24,591 nt of DNA from CAZGZD01 sp964530005 (GCA_964530005.1 CAZGZD010000014.1:1-24591), one strand, 5' to 3'; shown: positions 15,715 to 23,397, counted from the first letter of the stretch. Numbers and translations are program-made. The notes: generated from the letters alone by a model not told the origin.

Positions 15715-16816
15715 GAAGATAGAAGCTCTTAATACCACCTCCATGGTCAATATATCTAACATTAATGACGGCTGGTCCACACGCTTCGCTTGAGGAATAA
15801 AGAGTTCCATCAGCAGGCGCATGTATTACATTAGATGAGGTGCTATACATATCAATTCCTGTATGAATACCGCCTGAGTAAGTATAACGTGAGGACCACG
15901 GAGTTTGACCGTAGCCTTGACTTATGATTACTGGATTGTCAAGTGGTTGTCCCCATTGACTTAAGTAAGGGCTTGGATCTGTCCAGGAATTCCATGCATC
16001 GCCAGTATGTACTTCGAAGTGGAGATGAGCTCCGTCCGAGCAGTACGGGTATCCACTATTTCCAACAAGTGCAATCGGGTCTCCTTTTTTAACAGGACCA
16101 AGTGATTGACCCGAAACCAATGCATTCTGTACTGCCTTAGATTCTGCTAAAGCCTGTTGAATAAGTCTTTGATATCTAGCTTCATCGTTTTGGGTTATTG
16201 TGAGGAGATCTTGTTTTTCTTTCTTTTGACTGTTCAATTCACTTTTACGACCAACAAGCTCTATTTCTAGTTTCCCCAGTTCTTCTTTTTTCTTCTCCCG
16301 TTGATCTTTTTGTTTTTCAGCATTTTGCTTGGCTTCCTGTACTTGAAAAGTGAGTTTACTGTCTTCAGATTGGGTGACCTGAACATATTTCAGTCTATTG
16401 ACAAGAGTTGAGGCATTGTCTGCCTCAAGGATAAGCTGGAGGAAGTTCACTTCCTGCTTCCTCTTGTATCCCTCCACAATTTTCTGTAGCAGTACTTTTG
16501 TCAAGAAATCAAGAGACCTGTCAAATCCCCCTATTCGTCCTGATAGATTTTCGATTTCCACTTGTGCCGTCTTAATCTGTTCTTCTGTTGTTTGCACTTG
16601 TAGTTCGTTCAGGTAAATCTGAGTATTCATTAATTCGATCTGAGAAGAAAGTGTATTTTTCTTATCTTTTGCTTGATCTCGTTGTTGTTCTAGTTCTCGT
16701 ATACATTCAGCTCTAGGTTTGGATCCGCAGACTGATTGAGCGGTTGCAGATTTTGCTCCAAGGAAAAAAATACTAAGAAGAAGTAAAGCGTATAGTGTTC
16801 TGTATGTCCATTTCAT
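15704..16816 (-). CDS. Coiled-coil M23-family peptidoglycan hydrolase (EnvC/CwlO-type), domain apparently circularly permuted
   Basis: A 370-aa secreted protein. The signal peptide is residues 1-26 (LYALLLLSIFFLG, then SATA before QS). A long coiled coil (about 36-232) resembles EnvC, whose family partners FtsEX at division. The metallopeptidase motifs follow in reversed order. First comes VKKGDPIALVGNSG with HLHFEV (His264, His266), normally the domain's C-terminal half. Then comes GIHTGIDMYS (His318, Asp322), APADGTLY, YIDHGGG and SFYLHVQ (His368), normally the N-terminal half. The protein ends right after that strand, so all usual metal and active-site residues are present but permuted. 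Cys259 and Cys346 could form a disulfide. It starts 9 bp after ftsX and overlaps the LTD gene by 11 bp. The role as an FtsEX-controlled cell-separation hydrolase is inferred. Confidence 0.9.
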   Translation of the reverse strand: MKWTYRTLYALLLLSIFFLGAKSATAQSVCGSKPRAECIRELEQQRDQAKDKKNTLSSQIELMNTQIYLNELQVQTTEEQIKTAQVEIENLSGRIGGFDRSLDFLTKVLLQKIVEGYKRKQEVNFLQLILEADNASTLVNRLKYVQVTQSEDSKLTFQVQEAKQNAEKQKDQREKKKEELGKLEIELVGRKSELNSQKKEKQDLLTITQNDEARYQRLIQQALAESKAVQNALVSGQSLGPVKKGDPIALVGNSGYPYCSDGAHLHFEVHTGDAWNSWTDPSPYLSQWGQPLDNPVIISQGYGQTPWSSRYTYSGGIHTGIDMYSTSSNVIHAPADGTLYSSSEACGPAVINVRYIDHGGGIKSFYLHVQ

Positions 16817-16825
16817 GGGTGGTGT

Positions 16826-17722
16826 TCATTTAATATATTTTGATGTTGCGAGAAAATTGCCAAGAAGGCCTATTGCAATACCAAATACTGTGACAATAAG
16901 ATACGACAGAGTCATAAAGTTTATACTGGGCGGCCAGATGAAAAGCTTCCAAGACTCAAGTCCATAAAAAGGAATTGATGGAATACCAACAAGATACGTA
17001 GTGAGGAAAGGTTGGATGAGGAAAAAGATTCCATAAAAGACTACATATGCAAGCGTAGCGCTTGCTATGCCATACATCATACCCTCAAAAAGAAATGGTC
17101 GCTTGACATAAAAGCGGGTTGCACCAAGAAGTCTCTCAAGCTCAATCTGCTCTCTTTTAAGGGTGATCTTAAAGGCAGTCGTGGCCATAAGTACGATGCA
17201 GGAGATCGATAAAAGAAGCAGGAATACAAATAGAGTCACGGCTCTTAGAATTCGGGTCACGCCAAGTAGCTTGTCGACAATGTCTTTTTGATAAAAAACA
17301 TCGTCAACTCCAGGTTGTCTCTTCAAAAATGCTGCAACTTCAGCGAGGTATGCAGGCTTTTGGGTATAAATCTCAAGGGAGGGGGGGAGAATATCTGCAC
17401 TTACCATCTCAAGGAGAAGTGGGTCATCGCGATTGAGATCTCTGTAGATACTGAGAGCTTCTTTTTTGGATACGTACTTGATGCTTATGGCTTTGCCGGA
17501 TTTCTCGACGATGTCTCTGACTTTAAAGATATCGCTCTCTTTAGCTTCTTTCTGGAAATAAGCTGTGACATGTGGCTTTGTCTCGACATAGGTGAGTATT
17601 CCGTTGAAGAAAGATGTGATATTGAAAAAAAAGAGACTTAAAAAAAGTGTAAAAAATAGAATCAGAAATGATGCCATTGACTGATATGGTGTACGACGGA
17701 TTGATGTGAGGAGTTCTTTCAT
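16826..17722 (-). CDS. ftsX: Cell-division protein FtsX
   Basis: Membrane partner of FtsE, 298 aa. It has the FtsX topology: a cytoplasmic N-terminus, one transmembrane helix (about 17-38), an extracellular domain (about 40-160, with YVSKKEALSIYRDL and LPPSLEIY), then three helices (about 163-187, 217-240 and 268-292). FtsEX transmits ATP-driven changes in FtsE to a periplasmic or extracellular hydrolase with a coiled coil. The next gene encodes such a protein, which supports this role. It overlaps ftsE by 4 bp (ATGA). It has the only strong SD I found in the window, AGGAGGG at 17731-17737, 8 nt before the ATG and inside the ftsE 3' end. Confidence 0.93.
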   Translation of the reverse strand: MKELLTSIRRTPYQSMASFLILFFTLFLSLFFFNITSFFNGILTYVETKPHVTAYFQKEAKESDIFKVRDIVEKSGKAISIKYVSKKEALSIYRDLNRDDPLLLEMVSADILPPSLEIYTQKPAYLAEVAAFLKRQPGVDDVFYQKDIVDKLLGVTRILRAVTLFVFLLLLSISCIVLMATTAFKITLKREQIELERLLGATRFYVKRPFLFEGMMYGIASATLAYVVFYGIFFLIQPFLTTYLVGIPSIPFYGLESWKLFIWPPSINFMTLSYLIVTVFGIAIGLLGNFLATSKYIK

Positions 17723-18396
17723 ATCTCATACCCTCCTTTTTTTTGATCTTTAATAATCTCTCCACCTTTGAGTGCGATCACTCTTTTTTGAAGTGAATTG
17801 ACGATGTCGACATTATGTGTCGCCAGTATCACTGTTCGTTTGCCTTCGATCTTTTTGAATATTTTCATAATCTCCCATGTTGTCTTGGGATCAAGGTTAC
17901 CTGTTGGTTCATCGCCGAGGATGATCGAGCGCTCACCGACTATTGCGCGCGCTATAGCAACGCGCTGGAGCTCACCAGCTGACATCTGTGCTGGGAACAT
18001 AAGCTCTCGTCCCGAAAGCCCAACAAGTGCAAGTGCCTCTTGGACCTCATTTTGTATTTGTCCTTGTGGCCAACCCAGTACCTTAAGTCCAATTGCGATA
18101 TTCTCAGCAATGTTTTTGTCGGCCAACACCTTAAAGTCCTGAAATACCACACCTATCGTGCGTCTTAGATCAGCGACATGATTGAACTTCGGCGAAGAGA
18201 GATCAAAATTATCAACAAGTAAGCGACCCGAAGATGGGGCAAAGTCCCGTAGGATAAGCTTGAGTATGGTAGTCTTGCCAGCTCCAGATGGGCCAACTAA
18301 AAAGACAAAATCGCGGTCTGCAATTTCAAAAGTTGCTTTTTTGAGCGCGAGATTGCCTGAGGGGAATTTTTTGCTGACATTTTCAAATGTGATCAT
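17719..18396 (-). CDS. ftsE: Cell-division ATP-binding protein FtsE
   Basis: ABC ATPase of 225 aa, the usual FtsE length. Walker A is GPSGAGKT (35-42) and the Q-loop Gln86 is in VVFQDFKVL. The signature is MSAGELQRVAIARA (138-151; LSGGE/Q is the common form), Walker B is IILGDEP with catalytic Glu163, and the switch His194 is in ATHN. FNHVADLRRTIGVVFQDFKVL is characteristic of FtsE. It acts on the inner face of the membrane with FtsX to regulate septal peptidoglycan hydrolysis. The gene order prfB, small membrane protein, ftsE, ftsX, M23 resembles prfB-ftsEX clusters in many Gram-positive bacteria. It has no SD. Confidence 0.96.
   Translation of the reverse strand: MITFENVSKKFPSGNLALKKATFEIADRDFVFLVGPSGAGKTTILKLILRDFAPSSGRLLVDNFDLSSPKFNHVADLRRTIGVVFQDFKVLADKNIAENIAIGLKVLGWPQGQIQNEVQEALALVGLSGRELMFPAQMSAGELQRVAIARAIVGERSIILGDEPTGNLDPKTTWEIMKIFKKIEGKRTVILATHNVDIVNSLQKRVIALKGGEIIKDQKKGGYEI
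17731..17737 (-). promoter_or_regulatory. Strong Shine-Dalgarno for ftsX
   Basis: The minus strand reads AGGAGGG, 8 nt before the ftsX ATG and within the last codons of ftsE. It stands out because nearly every other start in this window lacks a recognisable SD. It probably boosts ftsX translation so that FtsX is made alongside FtsE. Confidence 0.75.
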
Positions 18397-18402
18397 CGAA
18401 AA

Positions 18403-18855
18403 CTATTGAGAAATTTCCACATATCCAACATCCATAAGCCATCCAGCCTTTTGTGCTTTTTGGGTCTGTCCTTGTACTTTCACTTTTTTGCCAACAAATT
18501 TGGATAAATCAGCGACACTGGATGTGAGGTACACGTTTTGCGACTCGCCGCCTGGTCTTTCAAGATGATGGCTTCCTTCGCCATCAACTCCTCCCTTTTT
18601 AAGAGTGCCCTCTGCATGGTCTGGAAATTGTTTATTATCTTTGACACCCTCTGATGTGGTTGTCTTTGTTCCGACCTGAGGGACTGAGGAGTCAGATTGA
18701 GAGGAGGGGATAATCCTTGATAGACCAAAACCGAATGCCGCACCGATAAAAAGAGAGCCAATAAGAATCGCAATTGAAGCAAATGTCGAGAATTCGCTCT
18801 TATTTTTTAAGTGATGAATGACTGGGGTTTGTGATGCTTGGCTTGGGGTATCCAT
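18403..18855 (-). CDS. Hypothetical membrane-anchored protein with small C-terminal domain
   Basis: A 150-aa protein. Its N-terminus is cytoplasmic (about 1-22) and is followed by one transmembrane helix (about 25-46, SIAILIGSLFIGAAFGFGL). A Ser/Thr/Gly-rich linker leads to a small C-terminal domain (about 105-150) that includes LSKFVGKKVKVQGQTQKAQ and GYVEI. The alternating beta pattern with VGKKVKVQGQT is reminiscent of an OB-fold, but that is a weak inference and the family is not recognised. It lies between prfB and ftsE, 6 bp before ftsE, so cotranscription with the division genes is likely. It may act in the envelope. Confidence 0.7.
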   Translation of the reverse strand: MDTPSQASQTPVIHHLKNKSEFSTFASIAILIGSLFIGAAFGFGLSRIIPSSQSDSSVPQVGTKTTTSEGVKDNKQFPDHAEGTLKKGGVDGEGSHHLERPGGESQNVYLTSSVADLSKFVGKKVKVQGQTQKAQKAGWLMDVGYVEISQ

Positions 18856-18896
18856 AATATATTCAGCTTAACAATATCCCGTGCAAATTACAACCC

Positions 18897-19904
18897 TTAT
18901 GATTTCAAATATGCCTCAATAAAATTATCAATATCTCCGTCGAGTACACGCTCCGCTTGAGTATCTTCGTAGCCTGTTCGTAAATCCTTGACAAGCTTAT
19001 ACGGATGGAGCACATAAGAGCGTATTTGCATACCCCAACTGGCCATTTTATCAGATTTCATAGAGTCTAATTTTTTTTCTTTTTTTTCATTTTCAAGGAG
19101 CCATAACTTTGCACGAAGAAGCGCAAGGGCGCTCTCGCGATTCTGGCCTTGATGGCGTTGAGTTTGGGATGTCACGGTGATTCCTGTCGGTTTGTGAGTA
19201 AGTCGGACAGCGGTGGATACTTTGTTTACATTTTGTCCTCCTGCTCCACCGGATCTGAAAAATTGCCACTCAATATCCTCTTCTTTGATCTCAACTTCCT
19301 GATTTTGGATATTGGGAAGTACCTCCACAAGTGCAAATGATGTCTGTCGAAGTTTGTTGGCATTAAAAGGCGATTGTCTGACTAATCGGTGGACGCCAGA
19401 TTCAGCTTTAAGATAGCCATATGCAAATGTACCTGAGACCTCAAGAGTAATGCTTTTTATTCCCGCTTCCTCACCTGGTACACGGTCAATCTCCTCAAAA
19501 CTAAATCCTTTTTTTTGAAAATATCGAGTATACATTCGAAGCAGCATATTTGACCAATCCATAGCTTCAACTCCGCCCTGACCGGCCTGAATCGAAAATA
19601 AAGCATCGCGCCTGTCATATGTGTCAGATAGGAAGAGCATAATCTCATATTTTTTTAGAAGTTTTTCAACTTCATTTTCCTCACCCTCTTCAAGTAGCAG
19701 CTGAAGCATCTCAACATCTTCGATCTCGTGCTTTAAGTCGTTTATTCGCTTAAGTGTATCGCCGGATGACTTTGCGTCAGCCCAAAATTGGGTCTCATAG
19801 GTTTGAGATTCCATATCTGACAATTCTTTCTTTTTATCCGCGAGTTGAACTTTCTGGAGTATGTTGTTGACGCGGCGAGCGAGATCAGGGGATGTATTTT
19901 CCAT
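18897..19904 (-). CDS. prfB: Peptide chain release factor 2
   Basis: Class I release factor of 335 aa that reads UAA/UGA and triggers peptide release. The RF2 anticodon-like tripeptide SPF is at 178-180 (RLVRQSPFNANKLRQTSF). The catalytic GGQ is at 222-224 within SGGAGGQNVNKVS. The C-terminus QIRSYVLHPYKLVKDLRTGYED is typical. It is about 30 residues shorter than E. coli RF2 at the N-terminus. I found no in-frame UGA or CUU-UGA-type programmed frameshift near codon 25, so this gene is read in one frame without RF2 autoregulation. It heads the division cluster and lies after the PilM-like gene. No SD is seen. Confidence 0.96.
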   Translation of the reverse strand: MENTSPDLARRVNNILQKVQLADKKKELSDMESQTYETQFWADAKSSGDTLKRINDLKHEIEDVEMLQLLLEEGEENEVEKLLKKYEIMLFLSDTYDRRDALFSIQAGQGGVEAMDWSNMLLRMYTRYFQKKGFSFEEIDRVPGEEAGIKSITLEVSGTFAYGYLKAESGVHRLVRQSPFNANKLRQTSFALVEVLPNIQNQEVEIKEEDIEWQFFRSGGAGGQNVNKVSTAVRLTHKPTGITVTSQTQRHQGQNRESALALLRAKLWLLENEKKEKKLDSMKSDKMASWGMQIRSYVLHPYKLVKDLRTGYEDTQAERVLDGDIDNFIEAYLKS

Positions 19905-19919
19905 ATGTGTCTATGTTTT

Positions 19920-19942
19920 TTTATAAGTTGAAATTTTCAGAA
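19920..19942 (-). promoter_or_regulatory. Possible weak promoter before prfB
   Basis: TATAAA (19920-19925 on the minus strand) lies 15 nt before the prfB ATG. A poor -35-like TTCATT about 16 bp upstream matches consensus at only three positions. It could give a short-leader transcript; support is weak. Confidence 0.3.
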
Positions 19943-19956
19943 ATGAATTTGCTGAT

Positions 19957-20011
19957 CCCGATTAATCGGGGGAATTGCCCATGCGCGTTGTCCTGCTTTG
20001 CGCTGGGGGCA
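19957..20011 (-). repeat. Two adjacent inverted repeats between the PilM-like gene and prfB
   Basis: A perfect 14-bp palindrome CCCGATTAATCGGG (19957-19970) sits beside a longer imperfect stem-loop (19976-20011) with TGCCC/GGGCA outer arms and GCGC inner arms. They begin 9 bp after the stop of the PilM-like gene. No U-tract follows on the minus strand, so a rho-independent terminator is not supported. They may stabilise the 3' end of the upstream mRNA or bind a regulator. Confidence 0.5.
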
Positions 20012-20019
20012 CAATTTCG

Positions 20020-21483
20020 TTATTTGAAGTCTGTGCCAATAATAATGATTATGTCAGAGGTCTCCGTCGAATCAAGAGTCTCTATTTTGGGAGATGCGGT
20101 GTAGTCTTTGAGGTCGCTTTTAATTGCTGCCGCAGCCTGTGATTTTTCCTTTTTACTTTGAATTACTGTTTTTTCAAAGTCAAAGTTGTCAGCATTGCCG
20201 GTTAAGATTTCGCTGTAGCCTTTTCCACTTAGGATTTCTTTGACTGTTGTGGCTTTTCCGACTGTGCCAGATCCATTTAAGACTTTTATCTTAAGCTCAT
20301 CCTTTTTAAACGCAGGGGCAGCGGTCGGTGAGGGATTTGATTTTTTAGTATTTTGTGTTGCGCTTGGGACAGGTGATTTTTGTATTGTCTTCACATTTAT
20401 CGGACTTTTGATAGATCCAATGTTTGACAGAAGATTAGATCTTGTGATTAGTATAAATGCACCAAACGAAAGTCCAAATGAAAGTGCGAATATAAAGAAT
20501 TCTTTCAAATAACGTGGGCTTTTGAAAGAAGGTCTGAATCCGCCGGATCTTTTTTTGAGTATATTGAATTTTTTATTCTCAGCAGCAAAGACAAATGCTC
20601 CAAAGCAGATATCAAAGCTTAAAATTGGAAATGTCTGATCTGCTACCACGACAAGCTGCTTGAGATAGTCCTCATAGAAGTTGGGGATAATTCGCTTCAG
20701 CGGATTTGTCCACACACCAACTTCTTTGGTAAAAGTATCTTGTCTGACGCCATCTGAATCTGCGCCCGATAGAATAATTCGATTAAGCTTTACATCATCT
20801 TTCGCATACTGCTCGGCTTTTTCCTTGAGAGTCATCTCAAGGGCTTTTTTGTCAACGACAGACTCTTCCCATCTTTTGGCGACCAGAAGTCCATAAGAGT
20901 CAAATACATACCCAGAAGCTCGGTCGTTGCTGTAGTCGATATAAAATATGCTCTCTTTCTTAGTGTCTCGTAATGTTTTTTCAAAAAGCTTGAAGATGGC
21001 AAGAGTGTCGGGCAGAATAAATGTAAGGCGGAGATTGAGAAGCTCAAGTGCTTTTTGAAGCATTTCAGCCTGCATCTTTTCTATTGCAAAAAACGAGATT
21101 TTGGTCTTGTCTTCGGCTTTACGACTTATGAAGTCCCAGAAGCAATTGTCAAGAGATGTCGGTATGGTTGCACGAGCCTTATCAGCAACATACGAGGCGA
21201 TAGTTGACTCGGCTATGTTGGATGGTACATCAAGCGTAAGGTGATAGAAGCTCGCTTGAGGTAGTATTAAAAATACTTCTTTTTCAGTTCCCACAGCAAT
21301 ACCCAGGCTATTGAGCCCTTCTTTAAGAGCAGATGCAAGCAGATCAATATTCTGGAGTTTTCCATCATCCAGAAGATCAGTGGTGTGGTTTTTCTCAAAA
21401 AAATTCACCTCATACTGTCCAAGGATTGTTTTTTTGACGAGGAGCAATTTGATGGTTCGTGTGTCAAGGTAGACGTACAACAT
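20020..21483 (-). CDS. PilM-like (actin-fold) protein fused to a LytR_C domain
   Basis: A 487-aa protein starting MLYVYLD. Residues 1-310 follow the PilM/actin-like layout, including VFLILPQASFYHLTLDVPSN, a membrane-helix-packing style segment and ISFFAIEKMQAEMLQKALEL. The phosphate motifs lack their glycines (VYLDTRTIKLL at 4-14 and FYIDYSNDRASG at 180-191), so ATP binding may be lost. A transmembrane helix (about 328-347) and a Ser/Pro/Lys linker (about 360-395) precede a LytR_C-type domain (about 397-485: LKIKVLNGSGTVGKATTVKEIL). The actin fold should be cytoplasmic and LytR_C outside. PilM belongs to type IV pilus and related assembly systems; LytR_C occurs in envelope proteins. The fusion is unusual. 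The ATG at 21483 fits the promoter and family start better than an upstream start at 21543. Confidence 0.82.
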   Translation of the reverse strand: MLYVYLDTRTIKLLLVKKTILGQYEVNFFEKNHTTDLLDDGKLQNIDLLASALKEGLNSLGIAVGTEKEVFLILPQASFYHLTLDVPSNIAESTIASYVADKARATIPTSLDNCFWDFISRKAEDKTKISFFAIEKMQAEMLQKALELLNLRLTFILPDTLAIFKLFEKTLRDTKKESIFYIDYSNDRASGYVFDSYGLLVAKRWEESVVDKKALEMTLKEKAEQYAKDDVKLNRIILSGADSDGVRQDTFTKEVGVWTNPLKRIIPNFYEDYLKQLVVVADQTFPILSFDICFGAFVFAAENKKFNILKKRSGGFRPSFKSPRYLKEFFIFALSFGLSFGAFILITRSNLLSNIGSIKSPINVKTIQKSPVPSATQNTKKSNPSPTAAPAFKKDELKIKVLNGSGTVGKATTVKEILSGKGYSEILTGNADNFDFEKTVIQSKKEKSQAAAAIKSDLKDYTASPKIETLDSTETSDIIIIIGTDFK

Positions 21484-21496
21484 ACTCTTAATTATA

Positions 21497-21525
21497 AGTA
21501 TATTTGCTGTGAAAAAACAACTCAA
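21497..21525 (-). promoter_or_regulatory. Predicted promoter for the PilM-like/LytR_C gene
   Basis: The minus strand has TTGAGT (21520-21525), a 17-bp spacer and TATACT (21497-21502), matching consensus at 4/6 and 5/6. Only 13 nt separate the -10 box from the ATG, so the predicted leader is about 6 nt and the mRNA nearly leaderless. It probably drives the long downstream envelope operon. Confidence 0.65.
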
Positions 21526-21586
21526 ATTCTCACGCATGATCAATGATTGATTGTTTTCTTCACCTCATGTAAACGCTTATGTGGAC

Positions 21587-21595
21587 TGGTACAAT
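21587..21595 (+). promoter_or_regulatory. Predicted extended -10 promoter for dnaG-rpoD
   Basis: TGGTACAAT is an extended -10 element (TGn followed by TACAAT at 21590-21595). There is no good -35 box at the expected spacing, which is acceptable for extended -10 promoters. The -10 ends 9 nt before the dnaG ATG, so the predicted transcript has about 3 nt of leader or none. No SD precedes the ATG, in keeping with leaderless initiation. Confidence 0.5.
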
Positions 21596-21604
21596 AGTGA
21601 AGCT

Positions 21605-23380
21605 ATGGATCCCATTGATGAGATAAAAAGAAAGATAGATATTGTTGAGTTTATCGGTGCGTATATCAGCGTCAAGCGAACAGGCCGCAACTTCAAGGCA
21701 GTGTGCCCCTTCCATACAGAGAAAACCCCCTCATTCGTCATATCTCCAGAGCGGCAGATTTGGCACTGTTTCGGTACATGCGGTGATGGTGGGGACATAT
21801 TCAAGTTCTTGATGAAGTGGGAGAATATTACTTTTCCTGAGGCACTTACCGAGCTTGCTCAAAAAGCAGGAGTCAAACTTCAGAGTACCCACATTCAGGA
21901 TGTAGCATGGAAGAAAAGAGAGCGACTCTTTAGTCTCAATAATCATGCGGCTGATTTTTTCCGATATATCTTTGAGAAAACAGCAATAGGTGCAACTGCA
22001 CGCAAATATGTTGAGGATCGACGTATAAACGATCGCACAGCCCACCTATTTGGTATTGGATACGCACCGTCTTCATGGGACTCACTATTTAAATATCTTA
22101 AGAAAAAACGTTTTGAAGACGCTGAAATTATAGATGCTGGGGTCGCAATTCGTGCCTCACAAGGCCGTATCTATGACAGATTCAGAGGACGGCTTATTTT
22201 CCCGATACGCGATCCTCGGGGTGGTATTATCGGATTTTCTGGACGACTTCTGACGTCTGAGGATAAGGAGGCCAAATATATAAATACCCCAGAGACCGCA
22301 ATCTACCATAAGAGAGAATCTTTGTATGGAATTGATTTGGCGCGGGACGCGATAAAGAAGAATGAAAATGTATATATAGTCGAGGGAGAATTTGACGTCA
22401 TATCAGCCCATCAGCACGATATCAATAATGTCGTTGCTATCAAGGGATCGGCACTTACTATTGAGCAGCTGCAGCTTCTTAAGCGCTACTGTCGACAGGT
22501 GATTCTTATGCTTGATGCAGATGCTGCGGGGGACGCGGCTGTTGTCAAAGGACTTACTGCTGCCGAAAGTCTTGAGATGGAGATTGAGGTTGTGAGCCTT
22601 GATTTTGCAAAGGATCCAGATGAGGCGATTCACACAGATCTTGGGAAGTTCAAAAAAGCACTTGCGGCCAAAGTCCCAGCCTACGATTTTCTGATAGATC
22701 ATTACACCAAGAAGTATCCGACAGACGATCCGTATGATAAGAAGAAGTTGGCCGATGCAGTTATCTCCCACCTTGCCATAATTCAAAACCCAGTTATCAA
22801 ATCCCACTATATTAAAAAGATCGCAGACCTTTTGAATGTGAGTGAGGAGAGCGTGCAACAGCTTATGCGAGGTGTCGTGAAGCGTAGGCGTGATCCAGTG
22901 CCCGTGCAGAAAGTAGACGATACAGCAGCAGATAGGGATCGCCAGATTACACTTCAGATGTATATTTTGAGCCTTATTTTCCAAAGCGATACTCCAGAGA
23001 GTCTAATACGAGATGTATTTGAGGTAATTACCCCCAAAGATTTTTTAAGTCCGGCTTATCGAAAAATCGCGGAGGCACTTATTTCCTACCAGAATCTCCA
23101 TGGGGAGAATCTCAATATTATGGAGTTTGCAGACAACTTAGATGCCCAACTTCGTCCAGTATTTGATAAGGTCTATCTTTTTGCGTCAGTCTCCGAAAAT
23201 GCTACTGAGCATGATATCCACAAGCTTGTTCTTGAGATCAAAAGATACTCAATCAAGGCTCAGATGGGCCATCTTTTATCCGCCGTAGGCGACAAAGATC
23301 CAAAAGATGAACACTCAAAAAAGTTGAAAGAAGCGAGTGCGAGATTGAGTGAGGTGGAAAAAAGGCTCGGGACAGTATAA
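21605..23380 (+). CDS. dnaG: DNA primase
   Basis: Synthesises RNA primers at the replication fork; 591 aa from ATG 21605 (MDPIDEIKRK), the canonical DnaG start. An in-frame start at 21551 would add 18 residues through the promoter and is rejected. The N-terminal zinc domain has CPFH (Cys34, His37) and CFGTC (Cys55, Cys59), a C-x3-C pair where C-x2-C is more common. The Toprim core has YIVEGEFDVIS (Glu258 and nearby acids) and MLDADAAGDAA (Asp302, Asp304, Asp308). The C-terminal region (about 430-591) is the helical helicase-interaction domain, including ITPKDFLSPAYRKIAEALI. It is followed closely by rpoD, the classical dnaG-rpoD pair. Confidence 0.96.
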   Translation: MDPIDEIKRKIDIVEFIGAYISVKRTGRNFKAVCPFHTEKTPSFVISPERQIWHCFGTCGDGGDIFKFLMKWENITFPEALTELAQKAGVKLQSTHIQDVAWKKRERLFSLNNHAADFFRYIFEKTAIGATARKYVEDRRINDRTAHLFGIGYAPSSWDSLFKYLKKKRFEDAEIIDAGVAIRASQGRIYDRFRGRLIFPIRDPRGGIIGFSGRLLTSEDKEAKYINTPETAIYHKRESLYGIDLARDAIKKNENVYIVEGEFDVISAHQHDINNVVAIKGSALTIEQLQLLKRYCRQVILMLDADAAGDAAVVKGLTAAESLEMEIEVVSLDFAKDPDEAIHTDLGKFKKALAAKVPAYDFLIDHYTKKYPTDDPYDKKKLADAVISHLAIIQNPVIKSHYIKKIADLLNVSEESVQQLMRGVVKRRRDPVPVQKVDDTAADRDRQITLQMYILSLIFQSDTPESLIRDVFEVITPKDFLSPAYRKIAEALISYQNLHGENLNIMEFADNLDAQLRPVFDKVYLFASVSENATEHDIHKLVLEIKRYSIKAQMGHLLSAVGDKDPKDEHSKKLKEASARLSEVEKRLGTV

Positions 23381-23397
23381 AATGAGTGTCTTACAAG

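Noticed and set aside
15715..15822. Upstream start for the LTD gene within the M23 gene
   Set aside because: The extra 36 residues come from the other frame of conserved M23 coding sequence and would place the signal peptide internally.
13158..18396. UGA recoding as in some CPR lineages
   Set aside because: UGA ends ftsE, ftsX, LTD and VanZ genes at sensible positions with ATGA overlaps, and RF2 is encoded.
19820..19904. Programmed +1 frameshift in prfB
   Set aside because: No in-frame UGA or slippery CUU-UGA is present near codons 15-30; the gene is open in one frame from its ATG.
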